A stretch of 24,878 bases of DNA from JBFFXF01 sp041569895 (GTDB lineage Bacteria > Planctomycetota > UBA8108 > JACQVS01): contig JBFFXF010000091.1 in NCBI GenBank assembly GCA_041569895.1, forward strand, positions 1-24,878, written 5' to 3'. The notes beneath the pieces were generated by a model. It had not been told where the DNA came from. It saw nothing but the letters and a program-made list of their open reading frames with translations, and searched no databases. The stretch's first letter is position 1. The number at the start of each line of letters is the position of its first letter. Shown here piece after piece: positions 6,813 to 15,900 of the stretch. Both the position numbers and the translations under genes were made by a program.

Positions 6813-7990
6813 CGCTCGCCTCCGTCACGCGCGGCATCGCCCGACGAGGAGATCATCTCGACCGCCTGGAGGATCGCCTTGATGTATCCGTACGCGAACG
6901 CGAACGCCTGGCGGCCGCCGGGATCGTCGGGGTGGCGCGGCATGTGGTCCGGCATCACCATGTAGCGGTAGCCACTCTCGTGCAGAGTCAGCGCGACGCG
7001 GAGCATGTCCATGTCGCCCTCGTCCGGCCAGACCTCCTGGAAGTCATCGCGACGCCCGCGGATGTTCCTGAAGTGGATGTTGAAGATCTTGTCGCGCTTC
7101 CCGAACCAGCGGATGACGTCGTGGATCTCTCGGCGCGGATCCGCGAGCATCTCGGCCGTCGTGCCGAGGCAGAGGTTGAGGCCGTGATAGGGACTCTCCC
7201 GGATCGACACGAAGCGCTTCAGGCCCTCGACCGTGCCGAGGACGCGGTCGACCCCCTGGAACCCCTCGGGCGGCATCCCCGGATCGTGCGGGTGACACGC
7301 GGCGCGGATGCGATACTCGTTGCAGACGGGAATGATGCGGTCCAGGAAGTACGTGATGCGCTCCCAGAAGACGTCGTCGGTGACCCGGCCGGCGCGCGTC
7401 AGCGGCGGATCGGCCTTCGCCTCGCGCAGGCGCCACGTGCTGTATCGCGATCCGCCCCGGCCGGGCGTCGACGCCGTCCTCGGCACGCCGAGAATGCTCA
7501 TGTTGTACTTGAACGCCGGGATGCCGGCCGCGGCGCACGCCGAGATCATCTTCTGGATGTCCTCGATCTCGCGATCGCGCTCCGGGTCGTCGCCGAGCAC
7601 GATGGCCGCCCGCCGGGTGCGGTCGACGTGCGACGACTTCAGGAACGGCAGCGCCACCATGTCGAGCGCGACGCCGTGCTTCTCGCACAGCTCACGGGTC
7701 CTGACGAGGTCCTCGACGGTCCAGTGCCCGCGCTCGCCGGGGTCGGGCGGATAGCCGCAGATATGGTCGACCCCGTGCCGCTTGAAGTACTGCAGGCGCT
7801 CGGCATTCGTGGGGCCGCGCTGGGTGCCGAGGTGCATGACGACGCGCCGGCGCGCCGGCGCATCACCGGCTTGCGCGCCCTCGGCGCGAGCGTCGCCGGC
7901 GCGAGCGGAGTCGGCGCGCGCGGAGCCGGCGCGCGCGGCGAGTGCCGCAGCCAGGGCGCCGGTGGTCGTCAGGAAACGCCGTCGATCCAT
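6809..7990 (-). CDS. Tat-exported mannonate dehydratase (UxuA)-like TIM-barrel protein
   Basis: 393 residues. The N-terminus MDRRRFLTTTGALAAALAA is a twin-arginine signal, suggesting folded export. Residues 50-380 match the UxuA superfamily, with RAACHPHDPGMP (Cys232, His233), LNLCLGTTAEM, FNIHFRNIRG (His306), GDMDML and MVMPDHMPR (Asp348, His349). These Cys/His/Asp-His positions agree with the metal site of mannonate dehydratases, which convert D-mannonate to 2-keto-3-deoxygluconate. Its divergence and export leave the true substrate open; another uronic or aldonic acid, or isomerase chemistry, is possible. First gene of a three-gene operon, with a strong Shine-Dalgarno (AAAGGGAGG) before ATG 7990 and its own promoter at 8015-8043. 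The signal peptide is followed by a repetitive ARAxx linker (19-48). Confidence 0.88.
   Translation of the reverse strand: MDRRRFLTTTGALAAALAARAGSARADSARAGDARAEGAQAGDAPARRRVVMHLGTQRGPTNAERLQYFKRHGVDHICGYPPDPGERGHWTVEDLVRTRELCEKHGVALDMVALPFLKSSHVDRTRRAAIVLGDDPERDREIEDIQKMISACAAAGIPAFKYNMSILGVPRTASTPGRGGSRYSTWRLREAKADPPLTRAGRVTDDVFWERITYFLDRIIPVCNEYRIRAACHPHDPGMPPEGFQGVDRVLGTVEGLKRFVSIRESPYHGLNLCLGTTAEMLADPRREIHDVIRWFGKRDKIFNIHFRNIRGRRDDFQEVWPDEGDMDMLRVALTLHESGYRYMVMPDHMPRHPDDPGGRQAFAFAYGYIKAILQAVEMISSSGDAARDGGER
7847..7936 (-). repeat. In-frame 15-bp repeats coding an ARAxx linker after the Tat signal
   Basis: Residues 19-48 of the UxuA-like protein read as six 5-residue units: ARAGS, ARADS, ARAGD, ARAEG, AQAGD, APARR. 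The DNA repeats with period 15 and is almost all G and C. It lies exactly between the hydrophobic core of the Tat signal and the catalytic domain. Expansion by slippage is likely, and the length may vary between strains. Confidence 0.8.
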
Positions 7991-8014
7991 GCCGCCTCCC
8001 TTTCCCTGTCGTGG

Positions 8015-8043
8015 ATGAGATCGGAAGCCGGACGGCGAGTCAA
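8015..8043 (-). promoter_or_regulatory. Sigma70-type promoter of the UxuA-like/creatininase/DUF1080 operon
   Basis: On the minus strand, TTGACT (-35, 8043-8038; five of six consensus matches) is followed by a 17-base spacer and TCTCAT (-10, 8020-8015; four of six). The predicted start is near 8008, giving a leader of roughly 18 bases with AAAGGGAGG before ATG 7990. It lies in the 93-base gap after valS, so the operon need not depend on valS transcription. A 12-base perfect palindrome (8044-8055) abuts the -35. Confidence 0.55.
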
Positions 8044-8055
8044 GGACGCGCGTCC
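8044..8055. promoter_or_regulatory. Perfect 12-base palindrome GGACGCGCGTCC next to the -35 box
   Basis: The sequence equals its own reverse complement and directly touches the upstream edge of the -35 element at 8038-8043. Its position fits an activator or repressor site for the sugar operon. In DNA this GC-rich such palindromes also arise by chance, so the regulatory reading is tentative. Confidence 0.3.
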
Positions 8056-8083
8056 GCGGAGGTCATCGGGGCGTGATAGCGTT

Positions 8084-10759
8084 TCAGGCCTTCCGGTTCG
8101 CGTCGCGCTCGGCGAACTGCACGTCGGTGACGATCACCGAGCCGGGCTCGACGTCGGGGCGCTCCTCGAGGTCCAGCGAGCGGCACCGCGACGCCGCGGC
8201 GACGTCGCCGGCGACCGAGCGCACGCGCTCGACGGTCTCCGGTCGGGCGCCGAGGATCGCCGAGGCGATCTCGTGTCCGGTGGAGACGCCGCCCTCGGTC
8301 TTCGACTTGTGCAGCGCGCCGAGCGCGCTCACGGCGGCGTCGAAGCTCTCGACGGCGATGGGCGACTCGACCGCCGCGAGCTCCTCGTCGCCCGGCCAGG
8401 GCGCGACGTGGATGCTCTCGTGACCGGTCTCCGCGGCGAAGCGCCATGACCAGACCTCCTCCGTGATGTAGGGGAGGACTGGCGCGAAGAGCCGCAGCAG
8501 CGTGCTGAGGCCGAGGCGCAGCGCGGCGACCGCCGAGCCGCGCGCGGCCGGGGCGTCGTCGGTCTCCCCCCGCGCGCGGAACTTCACCAGCTCGAGGAAG
8601 GTGTCGGTGAAGTGGGTCCAGAAGAAGCTCTCGGTCTGCTGCAGCGCGTTGGCGTAATCGAACTGGTCGAAGGAGCGGGTCGCCGACGCGGCCAGCTCGC
8701 GCAGCCGGGCGACGAAGGCGCGGTCGAGCTCCTCTGTGATGCCGTGCACCTCGCCGCTCTGCGACAGGACGAACTTCCCGGCGTTGAAGATCTTCGTCAC
8801 CAGGCGGCGGCCGATCTTCAGCACCTTCTCGTCGAACGCGGTGTCGGCGCCGAGGCGCGCGCTCGCCGACCAGTAGCGGACGCCGTCGGCGGTGTACTGG
8901 TCGAGCAGGTGCATCGGCGTGATGACGTTGCCCTTGCTCTTCGACATCTTCTTGCGGTCCGGATCGAGGATCCAGCCGGAGATGACGACGTGCCTCCACG
9001 GGATCGAGTCCTCGTGCAGCATCGACTTGGCGATGGTGTAGAAGGCCCACGTGCGGATGATCTCGTGGCTCTGTGGGCGGATGTCCATCGGGAAGAGCTT
9101 GCCGTGGCGCGCCTCGTCGAGCACCCAGCGCGTGCCGATCTGCGGCGTCAGCGAGCTGGTGAACCACGTGTCGAAGACGTCGGACTCGCCGACGAAACCG
9201 CCGGGGGCGCCGCGGCTCTTCTCGTCGAGGCCGGGGGGCGCGTCGGTCATCGGATCCACCGGGAGGCTGTCGCTCTCGGCGAGGATCGGTCGCGAGTGGT
9301 CCGGCTCGCCCTTCGTGTCGAGCGGATACCAGACCGGAAACGGCACGCCGAAGTAACGCTGGCGGCTGATGCACCAGTCGAACTGAAGGTTCTCGGTCCA
9401 GTTGGAGAACCGCGTCGCCATGAACGACGGGTGCCAGCGGATCTGCGCGCCCTTCTCGAGCAGTTGCTTCTTCTTGTCCATCAGCCGCACGAACCACTGT
9501 CGGGTGGTCACGAACTCGAGCGGCTTGTCGCCCTTCTCGAAGTACTTGACGGAGTGCGAGATCGTCCGCGGCTCGCCCTGGAGCGGCGCCGAGTCGCCGG
9601 TCGCGGCGCCGGCGGGATCACGGAGCTGCTCGACGATGGCCGCGCGCGCGGCGCGCAGCGCCTTGCCGGCGAGCTCGCCGTAGTAACGGTTGGCCGCCGC
9701 GGCGTCGCGCGACTCCCACCCCGCTGACCCGAACTCGATCGGCAGCAGGCGTCCCTCGCGCCCGACGATCTGACGCAGCGCCAGCCGCTGCTCGCGCCAC
9801 CACTGGACGTCGGTGGCGTCGCCGAAGGTGCAGACCATGAGGATCCCGGTGCCCTTCTCGGGATCGGCGAGGTCACTCGGAAAGATCGGCACCGGCACGC
9901 GGAAGAGCGGCGTGATGGCGTTCTTGCCGAAGAGGTCGCGATAGCGCTTGTCGTCGGGGTGCGCGGTGACGCCGACGCACGCGGCCAGCAGCTCGGGGCG
10001 CGTCGTCGAGATCACCAGCGACGCGTCCGACCCCTCGACGCCGAAGCGGATGTCATGAAACGCGCCGCTGGTCTCGCGGTCCTCGACCTCCGCCTGGGCG
10101 ACCGCGGTGTGGAAGTCGACGTCCCACATCGTCGGCGCCTCGCTGCTGTAGACGTGCCCCTTCTCGAAGAGATCGAGGAAGCTGTACTGCGCCAGCCGCC
10201 GGCAGCGGTCGTCGATGGTGGCGTACTCCTGGCTCCAGTCGACCGAGAGCCCGATGCGCCGCCAGAGCGCCATGAAGGCCTTCTCGTCCTCGCGCGTCAG
10301 CCCGTGGCAGAGCTCGATGAAGTCGGGGCGCGACACGCGCAGCGGGCGCTCCTTGCGACGCTTCGCCGTCGCCGGCTTGAGGTCGAGGTCGGGATCGCTC
10401 GGCACGCCCGGATCGCAGCGGATGTGATAGTAGTTCTGGACGCGCCGCTCGGTGGGCAGGCCGTTGTCGTCCCAGCCCATCGGGTAGAAGATGTTCTTCC
10501 CCCGCATGCGCTGGTAGCGAACGATGACGTCGGTGTGCGTGTAGCTGAAGACGTGACCGACGTGCAGGCTGCCCGAGACGGTCGGCGGCGGCGTGTCGAC
10601 CGCGAAGGTCTCGTCGCGTCCGCGCGACTCGTCGTAGCGGTGGATGCCGAGCTCGTCCCAGCGGCGGTCCCAGCGCTCCTCGGCCGCCTTCGAGTCGAAG
10701 TGCTTCGGGATGCTCGTCAGGTCGAGGCCCTCGACCGTCCTCGGCGCGCTCTTCGGCAT
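8084..10759 (-). CDS. valS: Valine--tRNA ligase
   Basis: An 891-residue class I aminoacyl-tRNA synthetase that charges tRNA-Val in the cytoplasm. The HIGH motif is HVGH (66-69) and the KMSKS loop is KMSKS (604-608). The CP1 editing domain is recognisable by STTRPELL (251-258) and MVCTFGDATDVQWW (308-321), and the tRNA-acceptor region by DWCISRQRYFGVPFPVWY. MGWDDNGLPTERRVQN and FDTWFTSSLTPQI resemble the archaeal/actinobacterial-type ValS rather than the E. coli type. The C-terminus ends soon after the anticodon-binding helices, without the long coiled-coil arm of typical bacterial ValS. ATG 10759 has GGAG three bases upstream, which is tight. It is transcribed divergently from the gene at 10954. 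Confidence 0.97.
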   Translation of the reverse strand: MPKSAPRTVEGLDLTSIPKHFDSKAAEERWDRRWDELGIHRYDESRGRDETFAVDTPPPTVSGSLHVGHVFSYTHTDVIVRYQRMRGKNIFYPMGWDDNGLPTERRVQNYYHIRCDPGVPSDPDLDLKPATAKRRKERPLRVSRPDFIELCHGLTREDEKAFMALWRRIGLSVDWSQEYATIDDRCRRLAQYSFLDLFEKGHVYSSEAPTMWDVDFHTAVAQAEVEDRETSGAFHDIRFGVEGSDASLVISTTRPELLAACVGVTAHPDDKRYRDLFGKNAITPLFRVPVPIFPSDLADPEKGTGILMVCTFGDATDVQWWREQRLALRQIVGREGRLLPIEFGSAGWESRDAAAANRYYGELAGKALRAARAAIVEQLRDPAGAATGDSAPLQGEPRTISHSVKYFEKGDKPLEFVTTRQWFVRLMDKKKQLLEKGAQIRWHPSFMATRFSNWTENLQFDWCISRQRYFGVPFPVWYPLDTKGEPDHSRPILAESDSLPVDPMTDAPPGLDEKSRGAPGGFVGESDVFDTWFTSSLTPQIGTRWVLDEARHGKLFPMDIRPQSHEIIRTWAFYTIAKSMLHEDSIPWRHVVISGWILDPDRKKMSKSKGNVITPMHLLDQYTADGVRYWSASARLGADTAFDEKVLKIGRRLVTKIFNAGKFVLSQSGEVHGITEELDRAFVARLRELAASATRSFDQFDYANALQQTESFFWTHFTDTFLELVKFRARGETDDAPAARGSAVAALRLGLSTLLRLFAPVLPYITEEVWSWRFAAETGHESIHVAPWPGDEELAAVESPIAVESFDAAVSALGALHKSKTEGGVSTGHEIASAILGARPETVERVRSVAGDVAAASRCRSLDLEERPDVEPGSVIVTDVQFAERDANRKA

Positions 10760-10802
10760 GGTCTCCGGTCGTCTCTCTACTCTCGCTCCGCGGGCCCGTC
10801 CC

Positions 10803-10849
10803 CGTCTCGATCGGCGTCTCGATCCGTGTCTCGCCCGCGTCTCCCGCGG
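10803..10849. repeat. Four 11-12-base CGTCTCGATCGG-type repeats in the valS upstream gap
   Basis: Units 10803-10814, 10815-10826, 10827-10837 and 10838-10849 share the core GTCTC (CGTCTCGATCGG, CGTCTCGATCCG, TGTCTCGCCCG, CGTCTCCCGCGG). They lie 44 to 90 bases upstream of valS in the divergent gap 10760-10953. This is another short-period intergenic array like those at 2841 and 4440 but with a different unit. Confidence 0.6.
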
Positions 10850-10939
10850 CGATCGGCCGCGAATCGGTAACTAATAACACACGCCGAAATCGCCACGCCA
10901 GGCTTTTCCCCGCCCTGCGATGCCGGCGATTCTTCTGTG

Positions 10940-10945
10940 TATAAT
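10940..10945 (+). promoter_or_regulatory. Consensus -10 box (TATAAT) eight bases before the start codon
   Basis: A perfect TATAAT ends eight bases before ATG 10954, so transcription would begin about one or two bases before, or at, the start codon. This implies a leaderless mRNA. The expected -35 window (about 10916-10922) holds only TGCGAT, a poor match. No Shine-Dalgarno is visible before 10954, in line with leaderless initiation. Confidence 0.55.
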
Positions 10946-10953
10946 CGACCGGG

Positions 10954-12849
10954 ATGCGACCCGTCCTCCACATCCTCGCCGCGCTGCTCGTCGCCGGCCC
11001 CGTCAAAGGCACGGAGTCCCCGTTCGCCATCCGCGTCGTCGACGACGCCACCGGGCGCGGCGTGCCGCTGATCGAGCTCACCACCACCGGCAACCTCCGG
11101 CTGGTCACCGACTCGAACGGCATCGTGGCGTTCCGGGAACCCGGCCTGATGGGCCGCCGCGTCTTCTTCCACGTCGGCGGCCACGGCTACGAGCACCCCG
11201 CCGACGGCTTCGGCTACCGCGGCGTCGCCCTCGATGTCGTCGCGGGGGGCAGCGCCACGGTGCGCGTCCGGCGGATCAACGTCGCGGAGCGGCTCTACCG
11301 CGTCACCGGCGCGGGGATCTACCGCGACAGCGTGCTCGTCGGCGCGCCGGTGCCGATCCGCGAGCCGCTGCTGAACGCCGGCGTGATCGGCTCGGACAGC
11401 GTCATCAGCGCGGTCTTCCAGGGCCGCATCCACTGGTTCTGGGGCGACACCAACCTGGCGCGCTACCCGCTCGGCATCTTCCACGCGCCCGGGGCGACGT
11501 CGCGCCTCCCCGGCCGCGGCGGCCTCGATCCCGACGCCGGCATCGATCTGCGGTACTTCGTCGACGACAAGGGCATCGCGCGTCCGACGGCGAAGTTCCC
11601 CGGCGAGGGCCCCACGTGGCTCAGCGGGGCGGTCGTCCTGCGCGACGGCGAGGGGCGCGAGCGGCTCTTCGCGCACCACGTGCGCATCCGCGGCGACGGG
11701 GCGCTGAGCTGGACCGTCACCGAGCGCGGCCTCGCCGAGTTCGACGCGGAGTCGAAGCAGTTCGAGCGCGTCGCGGTCTTCGAGAAGGAGGAGCCCTTCC
11801 CGTCCGGCGGGCACACGTTCCTTCACGAGGAGGACGGCGCCGCCCACGTCTACTACTGCGACCCGTTCCCGCTCATCCGCGTCGCGGCCGATCCAGCGAG
11901 TCTCCGCTCCCAGGCGAGCTACGAGGCGTTCACGCCGCTCGCTGCCGGCACGCTGGTCGGCGAGCACAGCGTCGACCGCGCCCCGGACGGCTCGGCGCGC
12001 TGGGCCTGGAAGCGCGACACCGCGCCGGTGCGCCCGGTCGATCTGCCCGAGCTCGTGCGCCTCGGCGTGCTGCGCGAGAGCGACGCGCGTTTCATCCTGC
12101 GCGACGCCGACACCGGCAAGGAGGTCATCGCGCACCGCGGCACGCTGGCGTGGAACGAGCATCGCCGCCGCTGGGTGATGATCGCCGGCGAGACCTTCGG
12201 GACCTCGATGCTCGGCGAGACATGGTACGCGGAGGCCGACCGGCCGCTCGGCCCGTGGGCCTACGCCCGCAAGGTGGTGACGCACGACCGCTACAGCTTC
12301 TACAACCCGAAGCATCACCCGTTCCTCGACCGCGACGGCGGACGGGTGATCTACTTCGAGGGCACGTACACGACGAGCTTCTCGGGCAACGACGAGAAGA
12401 CGCCGCGCTACGACTACAACCAGATCGTGTACCGCCTCGACCTCGACGACGCGCGGCTCCGCCTGCCGGTGGCGGTCTACGAGCGCGCCCCCGGCCCGCC
12501 GGACTCCTTCGTGACCGGGGGCGACGGCACGGCCGGCCTCGAGGTGGCGTTCTGGGCTCTCGACCGCGAGCGCGACGGCGCCGTGCCGGTCTTCGCCACG
12601 CGCACCGATCGCGACACCGGCGCGCTCGCCGTGGGCCCGCGCGCGGACGGCGACGACCCGAGGCCGCTCTTCTGGGCCCTGCCGCGGGACGCCGACCGGC
12701 CACCGGCCACGACGACGCCGCTCTTCGAGTTCGCGCACTCCGATGGCCGCCGCGCCTACGCCACCCCGGGCCGCGCGACGTCCCTCGAGGGGTTCAGGCG
12801 GAGCGAGCGACCGCTCTGCCTCGTCTGGCGGCACCCGCCGCGGCGCTGA
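10954..12849 (+). CDS. Secreted uncharacterised protein: carboxypeptidase-regulatory-like domain plus propeller-type domain
   Basis: 631 residues with a signal peptide (1-20). Residues 23-108 resemble the small beta-sandwich found in carboxypeptidase-regulatory/CNA-B-like modules (FAIRVVDDATGRGVPLIE, LVTDSNGIVAF). The remainder (about 118-631) is rich in beta and aromatic motifs: LNAGVIGSDSV, GRIHWFWGDTN, YPLGIFHAPGATS, GGHTFLHEEDG, YSFYNPKHHPFLD and VIYFEGTYTTSFSG. The order resembles five-bladed propeller glycosidase or DUF4185-like proteins, but no catalytic triad can be assigned confidently. A glycan-binding or glycan-cleaving role outside the cytoplasm is inferred. It heads a plus-strand pair with the esterase fusion 90 bases downstream. 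The start is fixed by the signal peptide and the -10 box at 10940; no Shine-Dalgarno is seen. Confidence 0.85.
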   Translation: MRPVLHILAALLVAGPVKGTESPFAIRVVDDATGRGVPLIELTTTGNLRLVTDSNGIVAFREPGLMGRRVFFHVGGHGYEHPADGFGYRGVALDVVAGGSATVRVRRINVAERLYRVTGAGIYRDSVLVGAPVPIREPLLNAGVIGSDSVISAVFQGRIHWFWGDTNLARYPLGIFHAPGATSRLPGRGGLDPDAGIDLRYFVDDKGIARPTAKFPGEGPTWLSGAVVLRDGEGRERLFAHHVRIRGDGALSWTVTERGLAEFDAESKQFERVAVFEKEEPFPSGGHTFLHEEDGAAHVYYCDPFPLIRVAADPASLRSQASYEAFTPLAAGTLVGEHSVDRAPDGSARWAWKRDTAPVRPVDLPELVRLGVLRESDARFILRDADTGKEVIAHRGTLAWNEHRRRWVMIAGETFGTSMLGETWYAEADRPLGPWAYARKVVTHDRYSFYNPKHHPFLDRDGGRVIYFEGTYTTSFSGNDEKTPRYDYNQIVYRLDLDDARLRLPVAVYERAPGPPDSFVTGGDGTAGLEVAFWALDRERDGAVPVFATRTDRDTGALAVGPRADGDDPRPLFWALPRDADRPPATTTPLFEFAHSDGRRAYATPGRATSLEGFRRSERPLCLVWRHPPRR

Positions 12850-12874
12850 AAACCGGTCGCCTCTCCGGTACGAT
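12846..12874 (+). promoter_or_regulatory. Possible promoter for the esterase fusion gene
   Basis: CTGAAA (12846-12851), overlapping the upstream stop codon, is spaced 17 bases from TACGAT (12869-12874). Each hexamer matches the sigma70 consensus at four of six positions. Transcription would give a leader of about 60 bases holding the 12-base direct repeat at 12892-12915 and the GGAG before ATG 12940. Read-through from the gene at 10954 is an equal alternative. Confidence 0.3.
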
Positions 12875-12891
12875 CTGGAGAGCCCGGGTCA

Positions 12892-12915
12892 ACCCGGCCG
12901 ATCACCCGGCCGACC
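12892..12915. repeat. Tandem 12-base direct repeat before the esterase fusion gene
   Basis: ACCCGGCCGATC is followed at once by ACCCGGCCGACC. The repeat lies 24 bases upstream of ATG 12940, in the 90-base gap. A five-base CCGGG/CCCGG stem overlaps its left edge. It could be a regulator site or chance duplication. Confidence 0.45.
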
Positions 12916-12939
12916 ACACGCTTACAACGCGGAGTTGAC

Positions 12940-15900
12940 ATGAGAGCCCGACCGAGCCACTGCGCCGCCGTCCTGTCGATCTCCATCGCCGTCCTGATCG
13001 CCCCCGCTCCCGCGAGAGCGGACGTCGCCGACGCGCGTCTCGATCCGCCCGTCGACCTGAACGGATACTTCCCGTTCCATCCCCCGGCGACGCCGGAAGC
13101 GTGGGCGCGGCGCGCGGAGGAGCTGCGCCGCCGCGTGCTCGTCTCCACCGGCCTCTGGCCGATGCCGGAGCGCACGCCGCTCGAGCCGGTGATTCACGGT
13201 CGCGTCGAGCGCGACGGCTTCACCGTCGAGAAGGTCTACTTCGAGAGCCTGCCGGGCCACTACGTCACGGGACTCCTCTTCCGGCCCGAGGGCGGCCCGG
13301 GAAAGCGTCCCGCCGTCCTCTGCCCGCACGGCCACGGCGGCCGGCTCCAGGACCACGGCGCGGAGAGGATCCGCCGCCTGATCGTCGAGGGACGCGAGCG
13401 CTTCGAGGGCTCCGGTCGCTTCCCGAAGCTCGCCCGCTGCGCGCAACTCGCCCGCATGGGCTGCGTGGCGTTCATCTTCGACATGCTCGGCTACGCGGAC
13501 AGCGTGCAGATCTCGTACCAGCTCGCGCACCGCCACGCGAAGACGCGTCCTGACTTCGAGGGCCGCGCTAGCTGGGGTTTCTACTCGACGCAGGCCGAGC
13601 TCCGGCTGCAGAGCATCCTCGGGCTGCAGACCTGGAACGCGCTCAGGTCGCTCGACTTCCTCGCCGGCCTGCCCGACGTCGACGCGACCCGCATCGGCGT
13701 CACCGGCGGCAGCGGCGGCGGCACGCAGACCATCCTCCTCGGCGCCATCGACGAGCGACCGGTGGCCTCGTTCCCGCAGGGCATGGTGTCGACGTCGATG
13801 CAGGGCGGCTGCACGTGCGAGAATGCCTCGCTGCTCCGCATCGGCACCGGCAACGTCGAGCTCGCGGGCCTCTTCGCGCCGCGACCGCTCGGCATGACCG
13901 CCGCGGACGACTGGACGCGCGAGATGATGACGAAGGGCTACCCGCAGCTGCGCGAGCTCTACGCGATGCTCGGCGTCCCCGACCGCGTGCTCTGCAAGTC
14001 GCTCCTCCACTTCCCGCACAACTACAACTACGTGACGCGGGCGATCATGTACTCGTGGTTCAACCGCCACCTCGGGCTCGGCCTCGACGAGCCGATCGTC
14101 GAGGAGGACTGGCGCCCGCTGACGCGCGCCGAGTCCGCGGTGTGGAACGACGCGCACCCGGCGCCCCCCGGCGGGGCCGAGCACGAGCGCGCCGTGACCG
14201 CGTGGCTCGATGCGGACTCGCGGCGTCAGATCGCGGCGCTCCTCGCCGACGGCGGATCGCTCGAGCGCTATCGCGAGGTCGTCGGCGGCGCCTTCGAGAC
14301 GATCATCGGACGGCGCGTGCCGCACGCGGACTCGCTGGCGTTCGAGCAAGTGGGCGTCGAGAGACACGACGGCCACACGAAAGCGACCGGCGTCGTCCGA
14401 CTGCAGCCGCACCGCGAGTCGATCCCGTTCACGCTGCTGCGACCGCTCGGCGAGGGGAGCGGCGACGTCGTCGTGTGGGTCGACGCGCGCGGCCGCGGCA
14501 CGCTCCTCGACGACGACGCCCCGGCGCGGGCGGCGGTCGAGCGGCTGGTCGCCGCGGGAGCCAGCGTGCTGACCGGCGATGTGTTTCTGGCGCGCGAGCG
14601 CGCCAACCGCACGGTCTCCAACCCGAGGGAGTTCGCCGGCTACACGTACGGCTACAACGACGCGCTCTTCGCGCGTCGCGTCCACGACGTGCTGGCGCTG
14701 ATCGCCATGGCGCGCGGGAGCGATGCCTCGCGCCGGGTGCACGTCGTGGGCACCGGCGGCGCCGGCCCATGGGTGGCGACGGCGAGCGCGCTCGGCGGTG
14801 ACGTCGTCGACCGCACGGCGGTCGACACCGGCGGTTTCCGCTTCGTCGAGGTCGACTCGTGGCGCGACGCGGGTTTCCTGCCGGGCGCCGTGAAGTACGG
14901 CGACCTCCCCGGACTGCTGTCACTCTGCGCGCCGCGCCCGCTGTGGATCGCGGGCGAGGACGGCGCGGTGCCGGACGTCGTCGCCCGGACGTACCGCGCC
15001 TCGCACGCGAGCCGTCGCGTCACGTCGGTGGACGTCGATCCGTCGTCCGCGCCCGATCGGCTGGTCGACTGGCTGCTCGCGGGATCATTGCCGAGGACGT
15101 CGCTCGACAATCCCGCGGCCAGGTGGGAAGCGGTGCCGGAGGGCCGCGTCGAGGTCCGCCGCGGAGCGCTGTCCGCGGTCCTCGTCGACAACCGCGAGCA
15201 CCCGCCGCACCATCGCGCCGGCTACAACGGCCTCGCCGAGATCCGCATCGACGGCGGCCCGAGCCCGTTCGTGCCGGCGTACGCGGGGCTCAACCTCGAG
15301 CACGTCAACAACGGCCGCATCTATTCCGACAGGAACCTGCAGTTCGAGCCGCGCCGCCATCCGATGGAGCTGCGACGGATCGACGCGCACACCTACGAGC
15401 TCTACCAGGCGCCGCTCCCAGAGACCGGCCTCGAGAGCTGCACGCGGTTCTCGTTCAGCGAGTCGAACGTCGTCGACGTCGTCCTCGAGTGCATCCCGCG
15501 CCGCGACAACTTCCCCCACGACCACCTGAACCTCTTCTGGGCGAGCTACATCCTCGAGCCGGAGGACCCCGCGATCTGCTTCATCGGCCGCGAGAAGGGC
15601 TCCACCGATGAGCGCTGGATCCGCGCCGTGACGCCGCGTCACGGCGAGCTCTCGACCCACCGCGGCGCCCACGACCGCCGTCGCTTCGATCACGAGGAGC
15701 CCTTCCCGCTGACGCTGGTCTTCAACGAGTCGGTGTATGAGTACACGCGCCCGTTCTACTACGGCCGGTTCAAGGACAACGTCTGGATCGTCATGTTCCG
15801 CGAGTCGGACCACGTGCGCCTGACGCAGTCGCCGAGCGGCGGCGGCCGCAACAACCCGGCGTGGGACTTCCAGTGGTTCATCGCCGATCCGCGAGTCGGA

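Noticed and set aside
6052..6837. N-terminal extension of the DUF1080 frame to 6837
   Set aside because: The added residues are Arg/Ala-rich and overlap the creatininase gene out of frame. A signal peptide and GGGAG support ATG 6051.
7991..8083. tRNA or small RNA between valS and the UxuA-like gene, or a T-box for valS
   Set aside because: The gap holds a promoter and a palindrome only. No cloverleaf is visible, and the valS upstream region lacks T-box features.
10777..12834. 685-codon minus-strand open frame opposite the propeller gene
   Set aside because: Repetitive Arg/Val/Ala/Asp mirror sequence. The plus strand has a signal peptide, a -10 box and structured motifs.
12922..14742. 606-codon minus-strand open frame opposite the esterase fusion
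   Set aside because: Same mirror composition; the plus strand carries a clear alpha/beta hydrolase.
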